This document shows, piece after piece, positions 34,573 to 47,274 of a DNA stretch of 64,000 nt. Positions within the stretch are counted from its first letter, which is position 1. Each line of letters begins with the position of its first letter. The position numbers and the translations under genes were made by a program. A model generated the notes under the pieces. It saw only the letters and a list, made by a program, of their open reading frames with translations, ran no database searches and was not told the DNA's origin. Source of the stretch: Tetrastigma voinierianum (Eukaryota > Streptophyta > Magnoliopsida > Vitales > Vitaceae); NCBI GenBank assembly GCA_016808115.1, contig JAEQBH010002438.1, positions 496,001 to 560,000 on the forward strand, read 5' to 3'.

Positions 34573-35291
34573 TCTTATATACCTGCATATATATATCTAA
34601 AAAAGAGTCCTTAGCTCTCCAAGTACTCTTGGTTTTGTCAGTCTTGTTGGCCTCTCGCTTTTATGTGATCGTTCTATTTATAGAACCTTAAAAGTTTGAG
34701 CCTAAAATTGAGGCTATGTGTAAATCTAAAATTCTACTTAGCCCAGTTGCCTTCTCTATCGTGACCTAGGGTTGTGTCGTAGCGAGTTTTGTGTCTTTGT
34801 TGCAAGTATCACGGTCGTTTATCGCCGACTTAAAGATCACGGTAACTCCTTCTTGATGGTTTAAGACAGCGTATTTTTATTGCGACAATCTTCTTTCCTT
34901 TAGTATGATAATACCTTCGCGACAATATTTTGTGCGTTCTTGAAGCAGTTATGTACGCGCGCCGATAATCGTATCGCGACCACGGTTCGGTCACGGCCGC
35001 AGTTGGTGCCATGCGAGTTTTCTTGGCTGGCATCTCATTCGGGTTATGTTGCAACCTTTGTCTAGTATTATCACGCATTTAAGCCATGACCGAAGAGTAT
35101 GTCGCGACAGAGGCTTGTCGCCATTGAGCTTGACTTCTTGTTGCAGCTTTGTTATGATGTTGCGACATGGCTTCTTGGTATTGTCAATATTTGTTGTCGC
35201 GACCCAATTTTTACGTCGCGACAAGACTCTTCTATATTTAGCTTAATCGTTTTGTCGCGACGATTTGTAATGTCACGTGAGAACTGCTTTT

Positions 35292-35311
35292 ACACACACA
35301 CACACACACAC
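35292..35311. repeat. (CA)n microsatellite
   Basis: Ten or so CA units, followed by CGTGTGTTG, in the right LTR only. Confidence 0.92.
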
Positions 35312-36005
35312 GTGTGTTGTCTTTGTCGCGACCTAGAAAAGTGTGTCGCGACCTCGTTTCTCTCTGTTTAGCTTATTTCTTTGTTGAGACATTAAGATCC
35401 ATGTAGCGACATAGACTTATCCCCTTAGTTTGAAGTATGTTGCAACGTTGAGTTCCTTTGTTGCAACCGGGCCGGGTTATGGCTGAGTGTCTGCCGTGAC
35501 ATAAATTTTGTGTCGCGAGCGAACTTCTTCTTTGGTACTCTCTTACGTCTCAGCCGGCTCCTCGAAGTGACTGCGAGAGTTAGTGTCGCGACATAGTAAA
35601 TTCTGCCACGACATAGATTCTGCCTTCTAGTCTTTCATTATGTTGCAACATAATTGATCTTTGTCTTAGCTGGCTTCTTTCCATTTCCTGTCGCGATAGG
35701 CTCTCTTTTGTTGCGACATAGCTCATCTGCCAATTTTTAGATCTTGTGTTGCAACATAGAAAATATTGACTGCGGCAAATTCTCGGTATTTGTAGACTTT
35801 GTTGCGACAGAACTGCATCCGATGAGACTCGCAATTCTTGCATTTTCCTTCTTTCTTGCTAGAAATCTCTCATTTTTTAATTAACTCCTGCAAAACACAA
35901 AGTTTGTAAATACTCCATAATTTGGCATTTAAATAGCTCTGAAAATACTAAAAACAGGCCAGAAAAATGGATTAAAAATAGATGAGTTTAAGACTCATCA
36001 CCCTA

Positions 36006-36844
36006 GAGGTTGTCGTCGTCATTCGGCGTAGCTCTTCTATCGGCTCTAATCCGTGAGAAGACGTTTCCGTATCAAGTCCATCTTTTCCGAGGTGTCCTTT
36101 ACAAAATTCGGACTTATAGCGAATCTCTCCCGCCCCTTGAATCCGACCAGGCCCGGAGATCGACGCGGCTTCAGTAAAAGTGCCTCATAGGGTGCCATAT
36201 GTATACTACTTCTGCGACTTTGTTGTAAGGCGAACTCCATAAGGAGTAAATGCTCTTTGACTACCCTTAAGATCCGGGGCGCTGCGTATGTCCTCTAATG
36301 TTTGGATGGTCCTCTTCGATTGAGCGTCGGAAATGCAGGGAATGAAAAGCGGTCTTTCATCACGGTGTGTCCCACAGCATGGCTTGTTGGAAACTCTCCC
36401 AAAAACGAGTTGTAAACCTAGGATCCCGGTCCGATATGATGAAATTTGGTACTCAGTAGCAGGACGATCTGTGTTATATATAATTTGCGGGAATGCCTCA
36501 GGAGTGAAGGTCGTTCGCACGACGAAAAGTGTCTTGGGCTTGGTGAGCGGTCATAATCACTTACCACGTCATGCCCTCGTGATGTCTATGGCAAGTGAGT
36601 CACAAAATCCATCATAATGTGCTCCCACTTTCACTCCGCTACCTCTAGCAATTTGGGTAGCCTCGTCGAGCCTCAGTGTTCGGCGCTGCCTGTGACCGCG
36701 TGAGACACCCAGGCGAGCAAATCCCCGACTTTGTTTCATTTTCACTCGTATGCGCGTGGAAGTCATGATACATTTCGTGCCACTGGGTGTATAGTAAGCG
36801 ATATGATGGAACTCCACGAGGATCTCCTTTCTCAAATCCGCCAA
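36006..36844 (-). pseudogene. Del-like integrase remnant
   Basis: Minus strand. 36844-36569 covers the zinc-binding N-terminus (LVEFHHIAYYTPSGTKCIM; the usual second His-containing motif is altered). 36520-36206 covers the catalytic core with TFTPEAFPQIIYNTDRP and the SxRTIQTLEDI stretch. 36240-36046 covers the SIHMAPYEAL and RRSPGLVG block. 36045-36006 runs into the Athila-like insertion and continues at 20758. Frames are split. Confidence 0.85.
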
Positions 36845-36877
36845 TAGGGAACCTGATCTGCCCCTATACGAAAGGTC

Positions 36878-38036
36878 CTATCTGTATGAATGAATTACAG
36901 CCTTCATCACTGTGCGACCATACCGGTCCTTGATGGGCGAGATCTCTGTGTCCTGCCCCTGGGCCTCAATCACTCTGCTCAGTAGGGAAGGCATAGCCAC
37001 CAAACTCCCCAAAGTCCCTTGAGCATGATCCTTTGTATTGTAGTCGAGCTTGTCTACGGTCTGATCATCATCATTCTGGGAAATTTGTGCAGCAAGACTC
37101 TCCCTTGACTTTATTTCTTCCTCGGCCACCACATTTGCCTTATCGGGGTGGTAATGCAAAGTGAAATCGTAATTCTCCAGATACTCCATCCATCTGCGTT
37201 GCCTCTAAGGTCCCGCTGTATAAAGATGTACTTTAGACTTTTATGGTCCGAAAACACCTCATTTTGCTCACTGTACAGATAATGGCACCATATCTTCAAG
37301 GCAAAGACAATGGCCGCCAACTCCATATCGTGCGTAGGGTAACTCTGCTCGTGGTTCTTTAAGCTAGAACCATAGTACGCCCCTCCGAATGCATCGAAGT
37401 GCGTCAGTCCATCTTTGGAGGTATCCGCGTTACCTATGTACGCGCACATCGGGACTATTAGAATAGGCTTTAAGTAAACCTCATTTTGGGTTTCCTAGAA
37501 TGCCTTCGCACGAGGTCATTTCCACTCAAACTGACCCTCCTTCGGGGGTCAACCTCGTCATAGGTGCAGCTAGTCGAGAGAAATCCTGAATAAATCTCTA
37601 TGTGCCACAGTCGAGAAGTGAGTCTCGGTGACCCCATCCTCTCGACTCGCTAACTTCGCTTTACTTTCGCACTGCCCAGACTTGGCATACAACCGATGTT
37701 CTCGGGCTAGAGAACAATGCGTCGAATGATCTCTATATTCTCGGACTTGGAGTAGACCCGAGGATGCCGTCAATGAAGCGCCACAAGGCCCAGTCTAGAT
37801 AGGGTTGGAATGCCACATCGCTCAGAGATCCATGAATCTTTGCGGGAGCATTCATCAATCCGAAAGACATCACTATGAACTAGAAATGCCCATACCGCAT
37901 CCGAAATGCTGTCTTAGGGATATCTGCCTTCCTAACCCTCAACTGATGGTAACCAATGCGGAGATCTATCTTGGAATAACTCACGCCCCTCTCAACTGAT
38001 CAAACAAATTGTCAATCCTCGGCAAAGGGCACCTAG
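36878..38036 (-). pseudogene. Del-like RT C-terminal half and RNase H
   Basis: Minus strand. 38036-37800 reads LPRIDNLFDQL and then KIDLRIGYHQLRV, FRMRYGHF and the NAPAKIHGSLSD-like block. 37449-37111 is RNase H (LTHFDAFGGAYYGSSLKNHEQSYPTHDMELAAIVFALKIW, given here only as landmark blocks LTHFDAFGG, YPTHDMELAA and FSDHKSLKYIF). 37189-36878 is the linker to integrase (YDFTLHYHPDKANVVAE). A solo LTR interrupts RT at 38036. Confidence 0.87.
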
Positions 38037-40827
38037 TTGATGAGTAAAAAACTCATTGGATTTTTAATCCATTTTTCTAATTTATTTTACAATACGAATG
38101 CTGATTAATATGTAGAAACATGGATATTTTACTCAAATATAATTTTGCAGCGAATTACAGTAGAATCACAATCCTCGTAAAGAACGGAAAGAAACAGTCT
38201 AATAAGCGGTGAAATTATTCCATGGCGAGAGGTGAAGTCGCAGGCGAAATTGAAGTCGCAACAAAGAACTCTTCCCGGTTCGATTATTTCAGTCACGACA
38301 CCACCAAGACGAGTCTTGAGGGAGAAATGGAAGGCTGCATCAAACCAAAGTCGTGACGAGGAAAAGTGGCGTTGCGACTAAATCTTAAGCGCCGTGATAG
38401 GCGTTGCGACGAAGGAAGGGGAGTTGCGGGGCGGAAGGAACATTCAAGGAAGAATATGAGGTGTGACGACTGTCGAGATCTCGGCGCCCAGTGAACGTAT
38501 GATGCAATATAAACTTGGTCAGCGGCGTTGATGATACATTGATGAAGCCATAGATGAAGTCTACGGGAAAATTGAAGTTGCAACTAGTTCTTAATTAGAA
38601 GACTCAACTCGAAGTCGCGACGTGCTTTTGAGGTGCGACGGTTTATAAAGACAAGGGGTCTCTATGGAGGGGTTTCGGGTTGCGACTAATCATTCGGTCG
38701 CAAGCGGAATGAACCTACCGAGAAAAACGACCATAAAGGTCACGACACCATTTTGTGGTCGCGACCTGAAATAGAAGAGCTGACGGGGAAAATGGTGCAA
38801 CAAAAAAAAAAAAAAAAAAAGGGTTGCGACCAGAAGGAAGGCAAGGAGTATCAATTGAGGTCACGACCCAGTTTTTCGGTCGCGACTAAAAATTCGGTAC
38901 TGATGAAGATAGAAGGTCGCCACAGAGATAATCGGTGTCCCGACTAAGTACATGTAACTGAGACAAAGACAAAGGGTTAGCAAGGTAACAAAGAGGTTGT
39001 GACTTGCTTTTGAGGTCGCAACTAGAAAAGCGGTGATAAGAGAAATTACTTAGTCGCGACTGTGCTCGGCGATAAATGACAACATGTATAGGGAGACGGA
39101 AGCTCAAACAAAGAAGTCACAGCCAGAAAAAGAAGTCATGACATAGAACTGAAGACATGGCCACGAAATGTGGTACGCAACCTGTAATAGAGTCACGACG
39201 AGTCTGTGAGAGGCGAAAAGAGCCATGTCGCGACTCCATTTTGAGTCGTGACCACTAATCGAAGCGGTGAGGAATCTAGTCTGGCCCAGAGATGTCATTT
39301 CGCAGCTAAACAAGTGCAAATGAGAGAATTTAGGTCGCGACTCCATTTTGAGGTCGTGACTTGAAAGCGATATTGGGCCTTTCTTTAGAATCCGCGGAGC
39401 TTGGAATCGAGCGATTTTAGACCAGTTATTTATAAGTTTTAGTAAAAGCGGCTCCGTCTTGATCGCGAAGCGGGAAGAGGAGAAGGACTCACTATATATT
39501 TTTAGAATAGATTTTATTTATTTATTTTCTTTTTATTTCTTTTTCTGGATCTGAACCAGTGACCTGTGTAGAAACGATGAAGCTGGATTTAAATTTATGA
39601 TTTTCTCTTACAATTACTGCCTTAAATTAATGGAGTGCAGACCAATTTACGGAATTCATTCTTTTAGTTTATTACAATTACGGTGGGTGTGCGATCGATG
39701 ATCCATTAATCGTTATGTCTTGATATTTAAACGATTTCACTAGATTAAGTTTACCGTTAATTCAAGTCTTTCTGCATCATTTAGAGAGAATACTTGGATT
39801 AGGTATTTGATTGATGTTGATCTTGAATGAATCGGTTCCGATGTTATATGATACCATTTCAAGGATTGTTCTGCTCGATTTCAGGAGGCCCTGCACGTGA
39901 CACAGAGATGGAGATTCACGAGAGTTTCAGGACATTCCACTTGTGGGCATGATGGGCCACCATTGATGAACTACTAAGCTCACGAAAGTTCACCTCGATA
40001 AATTCCCTTTTCCTCGCCAATTGATGTTGGAGGAACATTTATCAATGTAAATAATCGGAGACTTCACCTTAATCGGGAAGTTCCGACCTGTGTTATGACT
40101 AATCAGGGAACCATTAGATTTAAAGGATGAGTCATCAATTGAGTTAGCCAGAAGTGTTCTGATAACCACCTTGAAGAATGAGAAATCTGCGGTCTCGAAA
40201 ATGGGTGTGAAATGAGAAGAAAATGCCAATGCAAGTAGTTGGTTAGATCCTTATCTTTGAGAAGCGAGGGCTTCTAACCGGTGAATATGGAATCCAATTG
40301 CATTGTAAGGCATCTTGGACAAATCCACATCCATCTGACAAAATAGAAGGTAATGAATATTAATCACGGTGGGCATTTCCACGATTTACCTCCTTGATAG
40401 TGTTCATTTCTCATAGAGAAGCGATTGATCCGATGAATTGATTTTTATTTTTAGATTGGTATCATTTGATTTCCTTTTACATTCCTATGTATCTTCTAGA
40501 ATATCTTCTAAGATTAAACCATCACACTATCCACTTGGAGTTCAAATAGTGTGGACCTTAAGTAGTCGGGGTAGTTGATTCCAAATTCTTGTCAATCTCT
40601 GTGGGAATGATATCTGGACTTACATCCATTTTACTACTTGTATGATTTGTGCACTCGCAGTGTCTTAGATTAAAACCGTTTTCAAATTAAGTAATATAAA
40701 GTAATTTTATCAGTTATATCCAAGTAATTCTAAGTAGACAAAGATGCAAGAGAATTGTAAGGCTCTTGTAACTATGTTAATTTGAAGGTTTTAGTCTATA
40801 TAATCACAGGCAAACAAGTTTTATGAA
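38037..40827 (+). repeat. solo LTR, Athila/Tat-like family, plus orientation
   Basis: Starts (T)TGATGAGTAAAAAACTCAT and ends near TTTTATGAA. The direct repeat CCTAG flanks it (38032-38036 and 40828-40832), and Del RT homology resumes exactly across it. It shares with the 20764/33154 LTRs the GATGAGT...ACTCAT terminal inverted repeat, a TCGCGA-motif cluster (38230-39370) and, in opposite orientation, the AATGATATCTGGACTTACATCC block at about 40607-40628. The end lacks a clean CA. Confidence 0.8.
38801..38820. repeat. poly(A) run
   Basis: About 20 A in the solo LTR. Confidence 0.95.
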
Positions 40828-40832
40828 CCTAG

Positions 40833-41600
40833 CCTTGATAGTATGCCCGTTCAATCATCGATCATCTATGCAAAGCCGAAGGGTCTTGTCCTTCTTCTTG
40901 GCAAACAGAACCGAAGTGCCCCAAGATGAAGTGCTCGGTCTAATCCTCTGTCCAACAAGTCTTGTAGTTGGACCTTAAGTTCCTACAACTCAATAGGCGC
41001 CATTCTACGCGGAGTCATAGAAATAGGCGTCGTATCAGGGTATAACTCAATCGTGTAGTCTACATCCCCATACGGAGGTAATCCACAGTAGTTTGTCGAA
41101 AAACATCAGCAGCCACTCACAAACCACTTTCGAGGTAGACTTAAATCTGTCTCGCTCGTCCCTCCCAGAGTGGAGCTTACCCATTGACTGTTAATTGTCA
41201 GAGTGCCACCTAGAGTCGTACCTGGCTTTGAGGTAAAGCATCATGTGACCTGAGGCATAACACGAATACCATCCGGGTGTGTAGCGATGTTAACTCTCCT
41301 ACAATCTGTCGATGACGACCACGATGGTAGTTGGCAATCCGTCCAGGGATGACGTCGACTCGAACATGTCCATAACCCGAGGTCACCGTGAGTAGAATCC
41401 ACGAGATCTCTAACACAACCCGACATATCATATAAACCCTCACCTAGTCCTTAGGAGAGCTTACATCTGACTTTTCCAAGGTCTCAACCCTCTAAACCCA
41501 ATTCTTCCACACATGATGCAAATGCGATGCACCAGAATCGCTTGATTATCTTTCTATAAGCGAGATACTTAGAAACATACCACTAAAAACCGACTGATCT
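40833..41600 (-). pseudogene. Del-like protease-RT linker and RT N-terminus
   Basis: Minus strand. About 41100-40950 reads LPPYGDVDYTIELYPDTTPI and RRMAPIEL, then LQDLLDRG, the segment upstream of RT. 40930-40840 reads SVLFAKKKDKTLRLCIDD and stops (TGA) in the following Arg-Leu-Asn codons. The region 41200-41600 should hold the protease but is too damaged to read. A solo LTR begins at 41601. Confidence 0.78.
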
Positions 41601-43567
41601 TGTAGCGCCCCAAATTCCGAGTCGTTATTTCTGAATCAACCGCGAAACACTAGTAGATGTCGAATTTGACCTGACATTTCTCACGAAAAATCGGGCGAAG
41701 TCTCCTTTATGCGGGGAGCTCTGCAGGACTACATAACATCTCATAACTGTCCCGACAATCCCGATATAACAATCCATAGCAAAGCATGACCTTGGGCCTA
41801 AGTAATACTCATCTAATAATTCCCAACTATAGTAATAGTTTCAGAGTTAAGAAATTACTCTTATACAAACATATATTAAAATGAAAACATTCTAATACAT
41901 GTATACATAATAAAACCAAAGCCATGACGGCTTTCATGCTTCTCAAGCTTCGGCCTCTAGGGCGAAACGTCCTCCTCGTACGCTCCACATTACACGAAAA
42001 ATATGTTCCCTCGGCAGGTGAGCTAATGCTTAGTAGTGGAATCACCTAAATGGGCACCTCTCCGCTAAGTGCATATCGTGCTCGATGAAAACAAACATTA
42101 GTAATCGTGATCTGGCAGATGTCTACATGCTCAACTCATATCAGAGTCCTCACCGACTCCCTCGCACTTGCCTAAATACGTATAGAAACATTATTTTAAC
42201 AAGATATTTGTTATTATTTGGGGACTACCCTTCGATAAATGGTGGTGTCTCACGATGTTATATTTAGTGGGTACCCTCAGGGCATCTCGATTGGGTCGTC
42301 AGGCGATTGATATTTTATATGGACTGCCCTTCAATGTATATCAATTGGTAGGCTCAGACGATTGATATTTTATTTGAACTACCCTCGATAAATATTATTA
42401 TTAGTCAGACCCTCAGAAACCACTCTCTCGATAAACCACTAATCATCCTCCTATCGTTTTAGGGTCCTTACAATTATATGGAAATACGTGATGTCGAATT
42501 CAAAATACAATTATATAACACATGTAAATATATAATCATGCATATATTCACATAATTTAAATCACACAAACATGTCATGTAATTTCACAATCCATTACAT
42601 CAAGAATTAGCTCACGTGGGCTAATGATCAAACACGAAGCAATTGACTTAGATTGCACGACCAAACACGTTTCCACACAAACATTATTTTAGGTAATACT
42701 ATTTCCTTGTAAACGATAAAGCCCCTCGAGTTTATTGTTCCCGTCCACTCATCAAATCATCGGTTCACTTTGGGAACCCGAATTTCATGGCCATTCCCGG
42801 CCTCATACATATCAAAACACAATTAATTTCATAATTTATGAAATAACACCAACATTGACACGGTCCGCGGTGTCACGGGCCATCCATTTAGGCTATAATT
42901 TCCTCAGGTCCCACGAGTTTTAGGGCGTCGGCAGCCGTTGAGCTCGAACCAACAGAAACATTATAAAACACTTAAATAAAGTGTAAAACCCAGTAGGATA
43001 AATCGCAGGTCAACGTTGTCCTCTACTAGTGGCGGCTCCTTCTGCTCAGTCGAATTAGGTGATTAGATCTCAACCTAGAGAGAAGGTACACCTCCTGCAA
43101 AAATCCACGAACCCGTTAGCCCTTTGCCGATTCCCCTTTCTCACGTTTTGGTCTTCTTTTTTGTTGGAAGGCGACCAATTCCTAACTTTTGTCTTATTAT
43201 CATTTAAGGCCCAATTTCTATAATGCCATATATGTCCTTACTATTGGATTTTCAACATTTGGCACTATCTCGGCCTTCCATTTCCATCATTTCTCTACTC
43301 ATACAACATGTATAACATGTGTACATGTTATAGACTTACATCTCAAGTCGTTTTTCGGCACCGAAACACAGTCTTACTCAGCGATGTAAATTAAACATCA
43401 TCGAATTGAAGAAGTTGACGTGGGATTTAGATTTGCGAATGATTCAGCGGTGTGTCAGTTTAAGTCGTAGAGATCCTAGAGAATAAATTTCAGATTTTTA
43501 ACGAAATTACAATTTTGGCAAGTGCGATTTTACCATTTTTCCAGAAGTGGAATTTCACCGGGTCTTA
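41601..43567 (-). repeat. solo LTR, Del-like family, minus orientation
   Basis: Starts TGTAGCGCCCCAAATTCCGAG and ends ACCGGGTCTTA, with the plus-strand pattern of minus-oriented Del LTRs. The flanks GATCT (41596-41600) and GGTCT (43568-43572) match at 4 of 5. It separates the protease/RT part from gag. Similar to the LTRs at 55689 and 62981 but inverted. Confidence 0.78.
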
Positions 43568-43572
43568 GGTCT

Positions 43573-44980
43573 GTCACCTGGAGTCACATGGTGTAATGGC
43601 GTAGACACACCTAGGTCTCGGTTGCTTAAGGTGCGTCGCATGATCCGACCCATTGCCACAGCCGGTAGCTGGCGGATTTGCAAAGTATTATGTGCTTGTG
43701 CAACACCCTGGGACTGATATCGGTTCCTCTGGCCCATGTCGGGGTAAGGAGGAAAAAACTGCGTCTATTCATGCCCCACTGATGATTGTGATTGTGGTGT
43801 CACATAACTCACAGAATCCACACTACAGGCGATCCGTCTCGAGTGTCGGGTTGGTGGTGGAAGTACTCATACTGGTAGCTAAGAGCCACTGAGTGCCTCG
43901 TCTGGATGTGTAGATCCTAGCGTAGCCAGGAACTGACCACGTCTCTGAAACCCTCTTGGAGCAAAAGTCCTCTGCTTCTTTCCCAAGCTAGAAGAAGACG
44001 ATTGGTTCTCCTTCCTCTTATCACTTGCACCCGCATCTCAGATGCTCTTTGCGTCATTTACCTCCCTCTCGTAGATACATCCACGACCATAGAGTCCATA
44101 TCTTGTAAGAGAAGTCCTACAATCTTTCCTTGGATGGACAATTTCAGACCATCCTCAAACTTTCTCACCTTGGCCATGTCCGTGGCCACATAATCATCCT
44201 CGAAACGTTCTAATTTGGTGAACTTAGCCACGTATTAGTGCGTCATCACCTCACAGTGACACAGGAATTCCCGAGCCTTTGCATGTGCGGATCTTTGGGG
44301 CTTTGCCATGAAGAGCTCACGGAACTCTCCCCATGTCATTGCCTCCAGATTCTTTGAGGTCTTGACCTAGTCCTACCATACCTGGGATTCACCCCTCTAA
44401 CTGAAATGTAGCTAGCCTTATCTCTACCGCATCGAAGGTGATCTCCATAGCCTCCAATACCTTCTCGACCTGTCGAAACCAATGGTCAACCACAATTAGA
44501 TCCCCTCCTTCCATGAATGATGGGGGATGATGTGCTTTAAACCTTTGGAGGTTACTTAACCCTTGGCGCCGTTTGCCTTGCTTTGTACAATAGTAGGTGC
44601 GGCCTGATAGCCTTCATGGCTTGTTGGTTAAAGTTGGTAGTGGGTTGTTATAGCCACAACCTGCGTCCCTTCCTCGACTTTCCATCTACATGTGTCAAAT
44701 AGAAAATTGCGATTCTTTTTCTAGTCTAACTAGTAGTGCATCAACCAACCACTAGAGACATCACATCCTGAACTATTCCGTTCATTTATTTTCTGAACCC
44801 TTAAGGTTATGTTCTCACCCTAGTGTTCAACTTTTCCTATCTACATTTTACCATGTATATAATTCACATAACACACAATCATGTAGCATATTGAGCACAA
44901 AACAGGAAATGCACCATAAATTCCTTGATCTAGACCCATGCATGACCACAGATGTTCGTATACAGCTCTAATATGCAATT
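43573..44980 (-). pseudogene. Del-like gag remnant, leader and primer-binding site
   Basis: Minus strand. About 44215-43900 reads ATDMAKVRKFEDGLKLSIQ, then GLLLQDMDSMVVDVSTR and a Lys/Arg/Ser-rich stretch ending FAPRGFQRRG, matching Tekay/Del Gag before the zinc knuckle. Gag continues right to about 44700 with stops. Next to the LTR, 44965-44980 reads (minus) TGCATATTAGAGC, a decayed form of the TGGTATCAGAGC primer-binding site for initiator tRNA-Met. Confidence 0.75.
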
Positions 44981-47274
44981 TGTGACTCCCAGCGGGGTCG
45001 TTATTATTATCAACTGTAGAATACACATGGGTATCGCATATCTCGATACCACACTATAATTTAATCTCATTCACTGGAGCTCATTTATGAGTAAAAGTAT
45101 TAGCCCAAGACCCTTTCAATATACTCAAAATATTATTCAAGACTATGTCACAATAGTCTTTAAGAGTTTATTACAACACTCTTATCATAGATTACAACTA
45201 TTTTGTTTTAATATATTTTACAAAATGAATATCAAGGCCACATGTCGGTCTTCTTCACAATTACGGCCTTGGATGAGTCACCGTCACGGATATCGTCACA
45301 CTTTGAAATGTTTTTCCCATAGGGTGAGCCACGCCCCGAGTAGAGAATACCTCCTCTGAGAACACTCCTTTAAGTGCACGTGCTTGGCCATCCACTCACC
45401 CATTTCATAATGCCTTCCAACAAGAATATGTCAATTCTATGTGGAATCCTACATGCCATGCCATGAAATGAGATGTAGCTCATCATGTATCATGCGCCCG
45501 AGTCTGCAAACTCCCTCACTGGCGCCTAAGCCATGTGTGGCTTGAGTCATTTTGGATGATATCGATGGTCATTTTCAAAACAAATTTCATTTTTATAAAC
45601 CAAAAAAGCTTTGGATGATACATCACAATGATAATTTTATATTCAAAATTAATGCCTTTTTGTGGGTAGCAAATTTTGGTGTCTCACCGGGCTCATAAAC
45701 TGTTTCGCACTACATTTCCTTATTGGGGACTATGTTTGACCATAATTGGTAGGCTTTTCACTCGAGGAAGAATATATCCCTCTTGCTAATACCCGACACA
45801 TATTTTCTTTACCATTTTAATCAATCGATGCGACTACGGTAGACGTTGTCATTCTGAGCCCCCACGAATCAAACACGAATGCGATTATCAATTTATTAAC
45901 CACATGCACTCACACCCCGTTGTCGATGTCCCTTGCATATGCAATCTGATATGCCATTACTTTGTTGTACCATGTCACATATATGATGGGTGTTATATGA
46001 GCAATTTTATTAAACATGCATATCACCCGGTAATCTGGGCGATTATATCAAACATGCATATAATTTCCCTACATTAATTCATTCTTGTCAAGGTATCACA
46101 CAAGCATATATCAACGTCACATACAAATCATTACTTAGTTAAGTAATGAAACACTTTATCCTCTAGGCTAAATTACGACATAACATGTCCACAAAATAGG
46201 CTACAACATGCCATGTAATGGCCATGTCTACTCATACAATCTATCACATGTCAATGTATTAATACACATATCAACATTTCATCAAACAAGCATGTCATGC
46301 CATGTAATTAGTACACTTGGTGCTTATGATCAAAATTTCAGCAATGTTATGAGAACCAAATGCCATGTCCTGGCATGTGATCAGATTCTAGACTCAAAGT
46401 GCTTTTCAAAGAGTCTAAGAATGCGTGAATCGGAGTTCGGACAAGAAAGATATGGTTGTCTGAAGTTGGAGTGCAACATGGGCCACACTATTGCGCCAGT
46501 ACCTTGTGGATTGTGCTAGGGTACAAGAACATTTGTGAAACTCTGTACGTACAAGTTTTCAACGGAATTCATTGCGGAAGCAGCCACTTTGGGTGGGTAC
46601 ACATACTGTCTCAATTGAGACCGCGAAATGGGCCATATTCCATTTAATACCACAAAACATGTCATAAACATGGCACAACGTGGTCCCAAAAGCAGACTAA
46701 AACAATAGCTCAAAGGCTAGAAGTAAACCAAAGTAGGAAGAATCCCTACCTCTTGAAGCAAAGCCCCTAGTCGAATCTCCGGACTTTACTCCTTGGTCGC
46801 GAGTTCGAGATAGTCGGAGCATGATGAGCGAGGAAGAAGCCTTGAAGCCTCCTTCCTCTTTCTCTCTTTCTTTTCCTTTTCCTTTCTTTTCTCTCTTTCT
46901 TTTCTCCTTTCCTTTTCTCTTCTTTCCTCCCTTTATCTTTTCCTTTCCTGCTCCCGCTAGCCTACGAACATCTCCATTTATACATGCATGCATTTGCATG
47001 CATGTTGACACATGGCTTGCCATGTGTCACTCACATGGCTTGCCATGTGTCACCCACACCCGTTTCCTTGAAAAATGTGAAATTTCGACAATCTCGGAAT
47101 TCAACGAAATTCGCTTGGGCAACTAAATTTTGCTAGACGAACCCAACGACAAGTTTGTTTCGTCATCCGAGATCTAGAAAAATTCTAGGTTTTCAACTTG
47201 TATGTATAGACAAATCACTGTTTTGCCTTCTTTTTTTTCCCCATAAATTTTCAATTTTTTTTCCGAGTTTTTCA
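44981..47274 (-). repeat. 5' LTR of the Del-like element
   Basis: Pairs with 17993-20234; plus strand TGTGACTCCC...TTTTTCA. Minus-strand TATA box (TATAAATGG) at 46974-46982. The inverted repeat ACACATGGCTTGCCATGTGT is duplicated in tandem here (about 47010-47053) but single in the other LTR (about 19992-20012). TSD TGTAT follows at 47275. Confidence 0.92.

Larger units (their letters stand above)
20764..36000 (-). mobile_element. Athila/Tat-like element, gag without recognisable pol
   Basis: Two related LTRs (20764-23561 and 33154-36000) start TGATATATAC and end ACTCATCA on the plus strand. The flanks CCGTA (20759-20763) and CCCTA (36001-36005) match at 4 of 5 bases. The interrupted Del integrase reads on across them. 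A minus-strand PPT (TTTTGGGGGCATT, 23562-23576) abuts the left LTR, so polarity is minus. Inside are gag (32816 leftward, interrupted by a solo LTR) and a second ORF region (about 27044-25390). I found no protease, RT, RNase H or integrase in the 9.6-kb interior, so it looks non-autonomous. Confidence 0.85.
33154..36000 (-). repeat. 5' LTR of the Athila/Tat-like element
   Basis: Pairs with 20764-23561. A minus-strand TATA box is at about 34673-34683 (plus strand CTATTTATAGA). It has a TCGCGA palindrome cluster at 34750-35830, an expanded (AT)n run at 34533-34570 and a (CA)n run at 35292-35311. It diverges from its partner by many small indels as well as substitutions. Confidence 0.9.
17993..47274 (-). 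mobile_element. Tekay/Del-like Ty3/gypsy element with nested insertions, 29.3 kb
   Basis: Two related LTRs (17993-20234 and 44981-47274) bound the element. Both have TG...CA ends, and the 5-bp TSD TGTAT is exact (17988-17992 and 47275-47279). Polarity is minus: the PPT abuts the left LTR and the degenerate primer-binding site abuts the right LTR. Internal pieces in order are gag (about 44700-43573), protease/RT start (about 41600-40833), RT/RNase H/integrase (38036-36006) and integrase C-terminus/chromodomain (20758-20235). Insertions between the pieces account for the extra length. Confidence 0.92.
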
